Origin: an uncultured Cytophagales bacterium
GTDB lineage: Bacteria; Bacteroidota; Bacteroidia; Cytophagales; Thermoflexibacteraceae
Assembly (NCBI GenBank): GCA_938039675.1
Contig: CALHUI010000002.1
Location: forward strand, 1-64,000
Length of the DNA stretch: 64,000 nt
Reading direction: 5' to 3'
In this document: in pieces, positions 8,885-17,916 of the stretch
How the letters are laid out: the number at the start of each line of letters is the position of its first letter
Position numbering within the stretch: position 1 is the stretch's first letter
Made by a program: the position numbers and the translations under genes
Notes under the pieces: generated by a model
Database searches by the model: none
Told to the model about the DNA's origin: nothing
The model's input: the letters and a program-made list of their open reading frames with translations, nothing else

Positions 8885-9346
8885 CTATTTGACAACGGCT
8901 ATCGCCTCAATTTCAATAAGTACTTCGGGGTCGTAGAGTGCTTCTACGCCTACGAGCGTACTTGCAGGCAGCTGCTCCATATTCAGGTAGTTGCGGCGAA
9001 TTTCGCGGATGCGGTTGCGGCGCTCAACGGTCAGTCCCACTACGTAGGTATTCATCTTTACCACATCGGCAAAGGTTGCACCGGCGGCTTTCAGGGCTGT
9101 TTGCAGATTTTCAAACACCTGCCTCACTTGTGCATCAAAGTCATTTTTGCCCACTATCTGCCCCTGTGCATCGGTGGGTACTTGCCCCGAAAGGTAAATG
9201 GTCGTTCCGCCGCTTACTTTGACCACATGTGTATAGCCGGGCGGCTTCGGCCACTCCGCAGGGTTGATAAATTCTACCTTAGGTTGTTGTGCATGAGCAG
9301 CCATACTGACCAGCATAAAAACAGCAATGTGCAAGAGTGTTTTCAT
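8885..9346 (-). CDS. Exported RidA-family protein
   Basis: 153 residues from the ATG at 9346. This start gives a clean signal peptide (MKTLLHIAVFMLVSMAAHAQ) followed by a complete RidA/YjgF domain: GTTIYLSGQVPTDAQGQIVG, QVRQVFENLQTALKAAGATFADVVKMNTYVV and LIEIEAIAVVK. Classical RidA deaminates reactive enamines and imines in the cytoplasm using an Arg in a PARxxV motif. Here that position reads PASTLVGV, so the Arg is replaced by Ser. Export plus loss of this Arg argue for a different, unknown role. It lies 91 bases before the PurF-like gene and could share its transcript. Confidence 0.8.
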   Translation of the reverse strand: MKTLLHIAVFMLVSMAAHAQQPKVEFINPAEWPKPPGYTHVVKVSGGTTIYLSGQVPTDAQGQIVGKNDFDAQVRQVFENLQTALKAAGATFADVVKMNTYVVGLTVERRNRIREIRRNYLNMEQLPASTLVGVEALYDPEVLIEIEAIAVVK

Positions 9347-9438
9347 GGTTGTTGTATCTAAGAAATAAGTGTACAAAATCGGAAGTTGTTTGCGAAAATT
9401 TTTTATGTAAATCATTGAAAAAAGTTGTTTATAAAACA

Positions 9439-9461
9439 CGACAAATCTCTAAAATCTGTCG
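9439..9461 (-). terminator. Weak hairpin after the M16 gene
   Basis: Arms 9439-9446 and 9454-9461 pair at 7 of 8 positions with a 7-base loop, and a run of four T follows on the minus strand. It sits 170 bases after the M16 stop codon inside the otherwise featureless spacer 9347-9630. It is only a plausible terminator. Confidence 0.25.
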
Positions 9462-9630
9462 GGTTTGTATATAAGTTGGGTAGTGTAAATCGCCTTCAAA
9501 ATTTTCTGCCGTGAAGTCCGCCAAGTGTTATGCCGATGCGCTATGTGTATTTATGAACGATTCTCTTCTTTGCGTATTCTGCTAAACAACAGTGTTTACC
9601 TACCCGTGTCATCCCTAAAATCTATGCTTA

Positions 9631-10917
9631 CTATCCTACTGAAATAACTGAAAAACCGCCTTTCAAGTGGTTTTCGGCAGCCTGCAACAGGTCATCGGTT
9701 GTAATTTTGTTCAGTGATGAAACATAGTGATGATAGAAGTCTTCGGGTAGCCCATGGTAATAAATGCCTTTATAGCGATTGGCTATGGCAAAAGCCGTAT
9801 TCAGCGAACCAATAAATGACCCTTGCATATAGTTTCGCACCAAATGCAACTCATCAGTATCTATTGGCTGCTCAATCATCCCTGCTATTTCCTTGTGGAT
9901 TTCGCTAATGGCCGGCTCGCGCAAATCTTTCTTTACATCTGCGCCAATTACTACGTAAGATGCCTGTTGCAGCGTAACCAGATTGGCATAGATGCCATAA
10001 GTAAGTCCTTTCTCTTCGCGAATGTTTTGCATCAAGCGCGAGCCGAAATAGCCGCCTAAGGCTTCTATAAGCAACGAAAGCGTAAGGTAGTCCCTACTGT
10101 TTTTGCCCTGTTCTAACGCAATGCTCTTGCCAATGCGAATAGAACTTTGTACAGCGTTTTCCTTCGGCTGATAGAGGGTAACAGGTGCAATAGCTGGTGC
10201 ATGGCCGCTTAGGGTTGGTGCTGTAATATGGCTCACGGGTAATGTGCCCAGCGTTTCGGCAAACAGTTGCACATCATCGGGCTCAAGCTGCCCTGCCGCA
10301 ATTATCTCAAAGGATTTTCCTGCATAGTACTGTTCATAGAATTGCTGTACCTCTTCTTGCGAACTGTCGAGCAACTGCTGCTCGGTGATAACGCTACCGT
10401 AGGGATGCGTTGCGCCAAAAATGCTCTCCCTGAACAGGTTAGTGGCTACGGTAGCCGTTTTTTCTAAATTGATGCGGATGCCTTGAGCAGTAACGTTTTT
10501 TAGTTTTTCTAACTGACGTTCGGGGAAAACAGATTCGGCGAGCATTTCCTGCACCAATCCAAGCATGGGGCGCAAGTGTTTGTGCAGGCAGTAAAACTCT
10601 ACTTCGCTGTGGTCGAGCCCGGGACTGAGTTCCAAAAACGCGCCCATTTGGTCTATGGCAGCCATGAGCGATGCAGCAGAACGATGCTTTGTACCTTCTG
10701 CCAGCATTTTATTGGTCAGATAGGCAACAGCGCGCTGCTTGCCCGCCGACCTGCCTGTATTGAAATTGAGCTGGACATTAACAGTTGGTTGGACACCTGC
10801 ATTAATTAGCCGCAGTCGGATGCCGTTGGGCAGTATAAAAGTTTGCGGGCGTGCCAAAGGAAAATCTTCTAAGGCAAATGCCTGAGGCGCAATTGTACGG
10901 TCTAAGGGTTGTTCCAT
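9631..10917 (-). CDS. M16 family peptidase homologue lacking the zinc motif
   Basis: 428 residues from the ATG at 10917; a longer frame uses a TTG at 11007 and would overlap the divergent promoter region. The fold is M16/insulinase: FILPNGIRLRLIN at the N-terminus, then STNT-like NFNTGRSAGKQRAVAYLTNKMLAEGT, and a C-terminal half with GGYFGSRLMQNIREEKGLTYGIYA, the R/Y substrate motif. At the place of the zinc-binding HxxEH of active subunits the sequence reads AYLTNK, so no metal site is visible. Such inactive subunits (M16B) normally pair with an active partner. None is adjacent here, so the partner must lie elsewhere if it exists. Confidence 0.85.
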   Translation of the reverse strand: MEQPLDRTIAPQAFALEDFPLARPQTFILPNGIRLRLINAGVQPTVNVQLNFNTGRSAGKQRAVAYLTNKMLAEGTKHRSAASLMAAIDQMGAFLELSPGLDHSEVEFYCLHKHLRPMLGLVQEMLAESVFPERQLEKLKNVTAQGIRINLEKTATVATNLFRESIFGATHPYGSVITEQQLLDSSQEEVQQFYEQYYAGKSFEIIAAGQLEPDDVQLFAETLGTLPVSHITAPTLSGHAPAIAPVTLYQPKENAVQSSIRIGKSIALEQGKNSRDYLTLSLLIEALGGYFGSRLMQNIREEKGLTYGIYANLVTLQQASYVVIGADVKKDLREPAISEIHKEIAGMIEQPIDTDELHLVRNYMQGSFIGSLNTAFAIANRYKGIYYHGLPEDFYHHYVSSLNKITTDDLLQAAENHLKGGFSVISVG

Positions 10918-10920
10918 AAG

Positions 10921-10928
10921 CAAAAGTA
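10921..10928 (-). promoter_or_regulatory. -7 box almost touching the M16 start codon
   Basis: Minus-strand TACTTTTG fits TAnnTTTG and ends only three bases before the ATG at 10917. If used, the mRNA would start at or within the start codon (leaderless). No matching -33 TTG is seen at 19 bases. Confidence 0.35.
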
Positions 10929-11018
10929 CAAGTTTCTGACGGGTTAAGTGATACAGGTCATCTTTTCCATTGACCGATACAACGAAATTTGCAGCCAAAA
11001 CATCCAAATGAGCCCATC

Positions 11019-12008
11019 ATGAAAACTATCTGTTACTCTCTCAAACCCTTTGAACGCCCGGGCATGGTGCAGGCCAACCATCACAAACACGAACTGATTT
11101 TCAATGAACAAAGCCTTTCTTTGGAAACGGCAACACTTGCCGAAGGCTGCGAAGCCGTTTCTATTTTTACCAACGATGACGCTTCGGGCGATGTGCTTAA
11201 AGCACTTCACAGGCTCGGTGTGGGGTACATAGCCTTGCGCTCGGCAGGATATAACAACGTGGACTTAACAACGGCACGCCGATTAGGCGTTCGCATTGCC
11301 AATGTGCCGGCCTATTCGCCCAATGCCGTAGCAGAGCAAGGCGTAGCCCTGCTGATGGCACTCAATAGGCGAATTGTAGAAAGCCAGTGGCTCATGCAAA
11401 TGCAGGATTTTCGCTTAGATACGCTTACAGGCTTCAATATTCACGGCAAGACCGTTGGTATTGTTGGCACAGGACAAATCGGGATGGCTTTTGCCAAAAT
11501 TATGAACGGCTTCGGTGTTCGGCTGCTTGGCTTTGACCCGCAACAAAACCCCGAGGCAGCCACTATCGGGCTAACCTACGTTTCGTTGGAACAACTGCTG
11601 CAAGAAAGCGACATTATTTCCATCCACTGCCCTCTAAATAATTACACCCAATACATGATTGATGAACCGCAATTTGCATTAATGAAAGAAGGAGTGTATA
11701 TTATCAACACAGCACGCGGTGGCATTGTGCGCACATCTGCACTTATCCGCCACCTGTCGGCAGGCAAAGTAGGCGGTGCCTGTTTAGACGTGTATGAGCG
11801 CGAAAAAGGCTTGTTCTTTTTTGACCACAGGCATACCATTATGCAGGATGAAGAGTTTATCCGCCTGCGCAGTTTTAAAAATGTGCTAATAACGGGTCAT
11901 CAGGGTTTTTTAACGGTAGAGGCCTTGCGCAATATTGCAGATACTACCATTGAAAACTTAGACGCATGGGAGCAGCACGGACGTTCGCCAAACGATTTGA
12001 CAGACTAA
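11019..12008 (+). CDS. D-2-hydroxyacid (D-lactate) dehydrogenase
   Basis: 329 residues from the ATG at 11019; the upstream TTG at 10989 is less likely. It is an NAD-dependent reductase that interconverts pyruvate and D-lactate or related 2-hydroxyacids. Visible features are the substrate-loop AGYNNVDL, the nucleotide-binding GIVGTGQIG (about residues 145-153), the catalytic Arg in NTARGGIV, an acidic partner in DVYEREKG, and the catalytic His in ITGHQGF. These match the LdhA group more closely than phosphoglycerate or glyoxylate reductases. The M50 protease gene follows after 15 bases, probably on the same transcript. Confidence 0.9.
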   Translation: MKTICYSLKPFERPGMVQANHHKHELIFNEQSLSLETATLAEGCEAVSIFTNDDASGDVLKALHRLGVGYIALRSAGYNNVDLTTARRLGVRIANVPAYSPNAVAEQGVALLMALNRRIVESQWLMQMQDFRLDTLTGFNIHGKTVGIVGTGQIGMAFAKIMNGFGVRLLGFDPQQNPEAATIGLTYVSLEQLLQESDIISIHCPLNNYTQYMIDEPQFALMKEGVYIINTARGGIVRTSALIRHLSAGKVGGACLDVYEREKGLFFFDHRHTIMQDEEFIRLRSFKNVLITGHQGFLTVEALRNIADTTIENLDAWEQHGRSPNDLTD

Positions 12009-12023
12009 CAACTCATTGAACAC

Positions 12024-13139
12024 ATGAAGTATTCTCTCTCTTTGGGCAAAATTTTGGGAATCCATGTACAAATTCACTGGACATTCCTAATTCTCATCGG
12101 CTGGATTGTAATAAGCAACCTGAGCGCAGGCAATGGCACCGAACAAACGCTTTGGGCAGTCCTTTTTTTGCTCACCATTTTTGCCTGTGTAACACTGCAC
12201 GAATTTGGTCATGCACTAGCGGCGCGCCGCTACGGCATTGAAACACAAGATATCACCCTTTTGCCTATCGGAGGCTTGGCACGGCTGGCCTCCATGCCCG
12301 AAAAACCGATAGAAGAGCTGGTTGTTGCACTGGCAGGCCCGGCAGTGAATATTATCATCTCTTCGCTCATCTATCCGTTTCTGCATATCTCCGAAGAAAC
12401 GTTAATTTCCCTCAACCTGCGCGCTGTTGATGGCGATACTTTTTTGCTGAATCTGATGGCTGTCAATTTATGGCTGGCATTGTTTAACATGATTCCCGCT
12501 TTCCCGATGGACGGTGGGCGCGTACTGCGTGCGCTATTGTCTTTCCGCATAGAGCGGGCGGCAGCAACCCGTATAGCTGCTGCTATCGGGCAATTTCTTG
12601 CCATCGGATTTGTTATTTTGGGTTTCCTTGGTAATCCCTTCCTGATTTTTATCGGCTTCTTTATATTCCTTGGTGCACAGGGAGAAGCCGAACTTGCACA
12701 GACCAAGTCTGCTTTGCAGGGCTATCGAGTAGCCAATGTAGTGATGCACGACTTCATGACCTTGCAAACTTATCAGCCATTACAGGCAGCGGTAGATGCG
12801 CTGCTCAACGGGCAATCGCGCAACTTCCTCATCTTAGACCAAGACCGACCCGTAGGTACGCTCAGCCGCGATGAAATTGTGCGGGCACTTTCACAATACG
12901 GTGCCGAGGTACCTGTAAGTCAGGTAATGAATCCCGAGCTGATATTTTTACAGGCAGAAATGCCGCTGGAAATTGCTTGGCAAAAAATGCAGCAACACCG
13001 CATAGAGTTTGCGCCGGTTATGCACCGACAGCAATTGTCGGGTGTATTAGATGTAGAAAATATTGCCGAGTTTATGATGGTACAAAGTGTGCTGAAATCA
13101 TCGGAAGCACGCAGCAGCTCTGCAGCAAAGTCTACATAG
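12024..13139 (+). CDS. Site-2 protease (M50) with CBS domains
   Basis: 371 residues. An integral membrane metalloprotease: the zinc motif HEFGH (H59, E60, H63) is in a hydrophobic helix, and the second ligand motif NMIPAFPMDGGR lies near residues 155-166, as in SpoIVFB-like S2P enzymes. About five to six membrane helices occupy residues 15-215. The cytoplasmic tail (about 220-355) holds two CBS-like units (VMHDFMTLQTYQPLQAAVDALL and VMNPELIFLQ), which in relatives bind adenine nucleotides. A role in regulated intramembrane proteolysis is expected; the substrate is unknown. Confidence 0.9.
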   Translation: MKYSLSLGKILGIHVQIHWTFLILIGWIVISNLSAGNGTEQTLWAVLFLLTIFACVTLHEFGHALAARRYGIETQDITLLPIGGLARLASMPEKPIEELVVALAGPAVNIIISSLIYPFLHISEETLISLNLRAVDGDTFLLNLMAVNLWLALFNMIPAFPMDGGRVLRALLSFRIERAAATRIAAAIGQFLAIGFVILGFLGNPFLIFIGFFIFLGAQGEAELAQTKSALQGYRVANVVMHDFMTLQTYQPLQAAVDALLNGQSRNFLILDQDRPVGTLSRDEIVRALSQYGAEVPVSQVMNPELIFLQAEMPLEIAWQKMQQHRIEFAPVMHRQQLSGVLDVENIAEFMMVQSVLKSSEARSSSAAKST

Positions 13140-13207
13140 TCACTTTGCATGTAATTTTTTCAGCTTTCAGCGAATCTGCCGTACTTTTAGGTACAATTTT
13201 TATGGTA

Positions 13208-13237
13208 TTCATACTGTACTATAATTAGATATCTTTG
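13208..13237 (+). promoter_or_regulatory. Bacteroidota-type promoter of the T9SS trio
   Basis: The -7 box TATCTTTG (13230-13237) fits TAnnTTTG. Exactly 19 bases upstream is TTC (13208-13210), one base off the -33 consensus TTG. The implied start is about 18 bases before the ATG at 13261. The following genes are nearly contiguous, so this could serve all three. Confidence 0.45.
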
Positions 13238-13260
13238 AAAATCTGAATTGTACCATCCCA

Positions 13261-16200
13261 ATGACCCATCGCATTGTACGATATTTACTACTGTTTTTTG
13301 CTTTATTTGTAGTCGCTCCTGCCTTGCTTGTTGCGCAAGCCCCAAACCCCGTTCAACAAAGACGACAGGAAGAACTCAACGTACTGAAAGCTATTTTTGA
13401 ACAAATGGGGGGCGCAAGCTGGACGGGGCCGGGCATGCCTTGGCCTGTCGATGATAGTAATGCACTTTCCACTTTTCATACGTGGGCAGGCATTACCTGC
13501 GAACCCAACGATAGTACGGGGCGCATTGTTAAAATCAGCTTACCCGGCAGGAGGCTTACAGGCAGGCTGCCTGCCAATGTCAATAAACTGACCGAACTGA
13601 CCGAATTAGACCTTTCCGATAATGCGATTACAGGTGCCATACCACAGGAACTTGCCACTCTCACTAAAATTACTTCTATCAATCTGAGTAAAAACCGCAT
13701 TACCGGCATTCCAAGTTTTGCTACGGTTACTTCCCTGCAAACACTTAATGTTTCAAACAACAAATTAGCATTCGATAGTTTTGAGCCCAACATAGGCAGA
13801 GGATTTACGCTGACACCGCAAGATAGCATCGGGCGCGACACGGTAATTGTATTGAACGAAAAAGACGCTTTTCGCTTCAATGGTGAAATCGGAGGTACGG
13901 CCAACGTGTACCAATGGCTGAAAGACGGACAGCCTTTTGGCTCAGCTAGCCCTAATGCAGGAATTCTGGACTTTCCCGATGTTACACGCAACCTTCACCA
14001 AGGACGCTTTGTGCTGCGGGTAACCAATCGGTTGGTTTCGGGAGTTACATTATTCCGACGCACTGTCCGCATTATTGTTACACCCTGTTTTATTACCGGT
14101 TCACGCATAGGCCCCGAACGAACCGTGTACTGCGAAGGAGCACCCGTGCCTACCTTCACGGGCGAACAGGCATCGGGGGCAGTGGGTACGCTGCGCTATC
14201 AGTGGCAGCGCTCTACCGACAGCCTCACATGGACAGATGTAGGTTCAAACAGCAAAGACTACAAGCCAACCGTAATCGGTCAAAGCATCTATCTGCGCCG
14301 CTTGGCACTCGACGACCGCTGCGTAACTGATACAAGCAATATCATACGCGTGCTGTTTGTACCGCGTATTCGCAACAATGTGGTGGAATCTTCTTATGTC
14401 TATTGCCCCGGTGATAGCATCCGCACATTCATAGGAACACGCCCCGTAACAGGAGGAGACGGCAACTACCGCTATCAATGGCAAAGCTCTAAAAACCGCA
14501 TTGATTGGTCAGATGAGGACGCAACGGCCAATTTCCGACCACAGGCACTGCAAGATACGACCTATTTCCGCCGCATAGTTTCTGACCGCTCCTGTGCCGT
14601 AGATACGAGCAATGTTATCCGAGTAGTGGTAGCACCTGAATTTGGTCCTAACTTAGTCGGTTTTGACCAAGTACTTTGTCCCGGACAGCGACCGCGAGCC
14701 CTGCGCGATACCGTCCGCTTAGATTCTACCACTGTTCGCGATACAGTGAACTTTCGCTTCCTTTGGCAACGCTCCTTAGACCGTCGCGCTTGGATACGTG
14801 CCGATTCGCTTACTCGCGCCGATACTTTTTCCGTATTTCAGCCGCGCACACTGGCAGTAACCACCTATTTCCGCCGCTTAGTAATCGGCCCTTGTGTTAC
14901 CGATACAAGCAACATAGTTACCCTCTCCATTGCGCCGCCTATTGAAGGAAATTTTATTGAAGCAGACCGCGAAACTCTTTGCGACAATGATACATTGCCT
15001 ATCAAGCTGCGCGGCATCATCCCCGAGCCCAAAGGCGGAGGCGGACAGTACAGCTACATCTGGCAAAGCTCACTAAATGGGCGCGACTGGAACAATCGGG
15101 CTACCTCCGACACGCTCGATTTGTTTATCCGCAACGTATCCGATACTACCCTCATCCGCCGCATTGTTCGGAGTCGCTGTTTTACCGATACAAGTAACAT
15201 TGTTCAAATCAACCGTACTTTTGACTTTGGCGAAAACAAGGTTACAAGTGGCAATTTGACTATCTGCCTGACTGACAAACCGCCGACCATTCAGGCAACA
15301 CGTCCGCAGGAGCGTGGCAGATTCAATATTCAGTGGCAAATTTCACCCGATTCGGTCAATTGGGCGAATGTAGATTCCACCCTCAGCCGCCGCGACTTAG
15401 GCAAAGGTGTAGATTACACGCCCGATACCTTGCGCCTTTCGCTGCAATATTTCCGAAGACTGCTTAACAACGGCTGCCGTACCGATACAAGTAATGCTGT
15501 TTCGCTTCGGGTTGTTCCCAAACTGGCTGGCAACCGCATAGCACCTGTTACGCAGGAAGTTTGTGAGAGTAGTCCCATTCAGGAACTGCGCGGGCAGCAA
15601 CTGACCGGCGGCGGCGGCAATTACCGCTATCGTTGGGAGGTTTCCACCGACAGCGTGCGTTGGGCATTGGCCGACACCTCTGCCGTATTCCAACCGCGGG
15701 GATTGGTGCGCACCACGCTCATCCGTCGCATTGTGCAAGCCGCCCATTGCAGCCCCGACACGAGCAATATGGTACAAATACGCATTATTAACCGATTGGA
15801 AAACAATCGCATCCGCGACAATCAGGAGATATGCTTGGGGCAAGAGCCCGATACACTGCGCGGCAGCATACCCGCAGGTGGCAACGGACACTATGATTAC
15901 ATCTGGCAGCGAGAAGTAAGTCCCAACGTTTGGATATCTGTTGGAGCAGAGCGCGACCACTTTCCCGATGTAGTACAAACTACCCGATTTCGCCGCATTG
16001 TTTCTACCCAATGCTTTACCGATACAAGTCAGGTTGTCAATGTGTTTGTTACTCGTCCTATTCGCAACAATATCATTCTGACTACTAACCAGACCATTTG
16101 CAAAGGAGCTCAGCCTGATACCATTAAGGCTTCTATTCCACAAGACGGCACAGGCGTATTTGAATACCAATGGCAAATTTCTACCAACCGCACCACATGG

Positions 16201-16836
16201 CGCGATATACCGCGTGAAGTAGGGCCGTTTTTAGTACCCTCAATGTCGGACAGTACAAGTTTCTATCGTCGCATTGTAAAAAACAAATGCTTCAGCGATA
16301 CCAGTTTATCAGTACCCATACGCGTACTGCCTTTGCCGCGCGTTAATGCAGGGTCTGATACAACGGTTATCTTCGGCAGAGGCATCCGGCTGCGGGCAAC
16401 AGGCGCAAGCAGATACGTATGGACACCCAAAGAAGGGCTGGATAATGACTCCATTGCTACACCGCTTGCAAGCCCTCGCGTAACTACTCAGTATATTGTG
16501 CGCGGCATAGATGCAGCAGGTTGTGTCGGGCAAGATACCATAGAAGTGCGAGTAGCTACCGACCCCGAACTACTGGTTGATATCGTGGATGTGATTACAC
16601 CAAACGGCGATGGGTTGAACGACTTTTTGCACGTAAAGAATATAGAACTGTACCCTCAAAACACGCTGATAATTTTCAATCGTTGGGGGCAGGAAATTTT
16701 CCAAAAACGCAACTACGCTAACGATTGGGACGGCACCATAGACGGCAAGGCACTTCCCACAGGTGTGTATTTCTACATTTTTAGAATAGAAGGCACTTCG
16801 CGACCGAAAACGGGTTCATTCACGTTACTCAACTAA
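13261..16836 (+). CDS. Giant T9SS-exported surface protein: LRR, eight Cys-paired Ig-like repeats, type B sorting domain
   Basis: 1191 residues. A signal peptide ends near VAQAP. A plant-like leucine-rich repeat region follows (about 40-165: WAGITCEP, then LTELDLSDNAITGAIPQ), then one Ig-like domain (170-275). Eight tandem units of about 90-100 residues (276-1017) come next. Each has YxWQxS, TxxFRRIV and DTSN motifs and exactly two Cys, one near its start (CEG/CPG) and one just before DTS. A PKD-like domain follows (1020-1098). The C-terminus (about 1104-1191) is the CHU_C/type B gliding-associated sorting domain with ITPNGDGLND, FNRWGQEIF and LPTGVYFY. Expected to cross the outer membrane by T9SS and act as an adhesin or surface fibre. 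Confidence 0.9.
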   Translation: MTHRIVRYLLLFFALFVVAPALLVAQAPNPVQQRRQEELNVLKAIFEQMGGASWTGPGMPWPVDDSNALSTFHTWAGITCEPNDSTGRIVKISLPGRRLTGRLPANVNKLTELTELDLSDNAITGAIPQELATLTKITSINLSKNRITGIPSFATVTSLQTLNVSNNKLAFDSFEPNIGRGFTLTPQDSIGRDTVIVLNEKDAFRFNGEIGGTANVYQWLKDGQPFGSASPNAGILDFPDVTRNLHQGRFVLRVTNRLVSGVTLFRRTVRIIVTPCFITGSRIGPERTVYCEGAPVPTFTGEQASGAVGTLRYQWQRSTDSLTWTDVGSNSKDYKPTVIGQSIYLRRLALDDRCVTDTSNIIRVLFVPRIRNNVVESSYVYCPGDSIRTFIGTRPVTGGDGNYRYQWQSSKNRIDWSDEDATANFRPQALQDTTYFRRIVSDRSCAVDTSNVIRVVVAPEFGPNLVGFDQVLCPGQRPRALRDTVRLDSTTVRDTVNFRFLWQRSLDRRAWIRADSLTRADTFSVFQPRTLAVTTYFRRLVIGPCVTDTSNIVTLSIAPPIEGNFIEADRETLCDNDTLPIKLRGIIPEPKGGGGQYSYIWQSSLNGRDWNNRATSDTLDLFIRNVSDTTLIRRIVRSRCFTDTSNIVQINRTFDFGENKVTSGNLTICLTDKPPTIQATRPQERGRFNIQWQISPDSVNWANVDSTLSRRDLGKGVDYTPDTLRLSLQYFRRLLNNGCRTDTSNAVSLRVVPKLAGNRIAPVTQEVCESSPIQELRGQQLTGGGGNYRYRWEVSTDSVRWALADTSAVFQPRGLVRTTLIRRIVQAAHCSPDTSNMVQIRIINRLENNRIRDNQEICLGQEPDTLRGSIPAGGNGHYDYIWQREVSPNVWISVGAERDHFPDVVQTTRFRRIVSTQCFTDTSQVVNVFVTRPIRNNIILTTNQTICKGAQPDTIKASIPQDGTGVFEYQWQISTNRTTWRDIPREVGPFLVPSMSDSTSFYRRIVKNKCFSDTSLSVPIRVLPLPRVNAGSDTTVIFGRGIRLRATGASRYVWTPKEGLDNDSIATPLASPRVTTQYIVRGIDAAGCVGQDTIEVRVATDPELLVDIVDVITPNGDGLNDFLHVKNIELYPQNTLIIFNRWGQEIFQKRNYANDWDGTIDGKALPTGVYFYIFRIEGTSRPKTGSFTLLN

Positions 16837-16840
16837 AACT

Positions 16841-17908
16841 ATGAAGAAATTCTTACTGACATGGGTATGCGTTATTGGATGCATTTCTTTCGCATACGCT
16901 CAGCAAGTGCCACTGTACAGCCAATATTTCCACAATCCGTTTATCTACAACCCTGCATGGGCAGGGTTGGATAAATTTGCCTCCATGAACCTGACCTACC
17001 GCCGCCAATGGGAAGGATTAGAGGGTGCACCACAAACCATACTTGCAACCTTAGACCTGCCTTTCTACGAAAATAAGGCCGGCTTGGGTTTTAACATTTA
17101 TCAAGACAGAATCGGGCTGTTTCAGCAAAACAAAGTACAGTTCAGCTATGCTTACCACCTTTTTGAGTTATATGAAAACAGTTCGGTTTTCTCATTCGGA
17201 CTGACCGGCGGACTTATCACCAATCGCATAGACTTCAACAATGCCTATATCCTGAATCCTAACGACCCGCAGTTGCTCAGTAATACAGGCAACTACCAAG
17301 GATTAGAATTTACCTTCGGCTTGAACTACATTTTTCAAGACAAGTTTCAGATAGGCTTTACTATGCCCCAATTTCTTACAACAGGTATCCGCACCATTGA
17401 CAACAGTACTAACGATATTGATTTACAGCCACATTTTTTATTGGCAGCCAAGTGTACGCTAAAAACCTACGATGAAATCCATCGGATAGAACCGATGCTC
17501 ATGTTAAGAAAAGTGGGCAATGTACCATTGCAATTTGATGTAGGTGCACAGTACACATGGAACAATACCCTTTGGTTTAATGCGGCGTTCCGCACCAGCT
17601 ACAGTGCTGTGGCTGCTCTTGGTGTAAACGTGAAGAACTTCCGTTTCGGATTCTCCCGCGACTTTAGCGTTTCCGAGTTGCAGGGAGCCGTAGGCAGTAC
17701 CAACGAAATTATGCTGGGCTACAAATTTAATCACCTAAAAACCAAGACTTACGGTGCACCCAAAGGTCGCTCCAATACCAATATACGACGTAAAGTCGAG
17801 CATCCTTCCAAACCCGGCCCTGTTTATCGCCCCAATAACATACATTTGAAGAAAAATCCCAAAAAGAAGCCTAACGTGAATCTGCGCTCACGTCGCCGAA
17901 TTAACTGA
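16841..17908 (+). CDS. PorP/SprF family type IX secretion membrane protein
   Basis: 355 residues with a signal peptide (MKKFLLTWVCVIGCISFAYAQQ) followed by the family hallmark VPLYSQYFHNPFIYNPAWAG. Alternating beta-rich segments throughout suggest an outer-membrane barrel, ending in a basic, proline-rich tail (about 310-355) with no clear relative. PorP/SprF proteins are typically encoded next to a protein with a type B sorting domain and help it reach the cell surface. That is exactly the arrangement here: the giant substrate gene ends 4 bases upstream. Confidence 0.92.
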   Translation: MKKFLLTWVCVIGCISFAYAQQVPLYSQYFHNPFIYNPAWAGLDKFASMNLTYRRQWEGLEGAPQTILATLDLPFYENKAGLGFNIYQDRIGLFQQNKVQFSYAYHLFELYENSSVFSFGLTGGLITNRIDFNNAYILNPNDPQLLSNTGNYQGLEFTFGLNYIFQDKFQIGFTMPQFLTTGIRTIDNSTNDIDLQPHFLLAAKCTLKTYDEIHRIEPMLMLRKVGNVPLQFDVGAQYTWNNTLWFNAAFRTSYSAVAALGVNVKNFRFGFSRDFSVSELQGAVGSTNEIMLGYKFNHLKTKTYGAPKGRSNTNIRRKVEHPSKPGPVYRPNNIHLKKNPKKKPNVNLRSRRRIN

Positions 17909-17916
17909 TTTTGTGT

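Noticed and set aside
8885-9439. RidA starting at 9439 with 31 more residues
   Set aside because: The upstream part is AT-rich non-coding-like sequence, while the ATG at 9346 begins a clean signal peptide.
14090-16310. Regular 270-300 base repeats as a CRISPR or DNA satellite
   Set aside because: The units are in one reading frame, vary strongly at DNA level and keep protein motifs. They are tandem protein domains.
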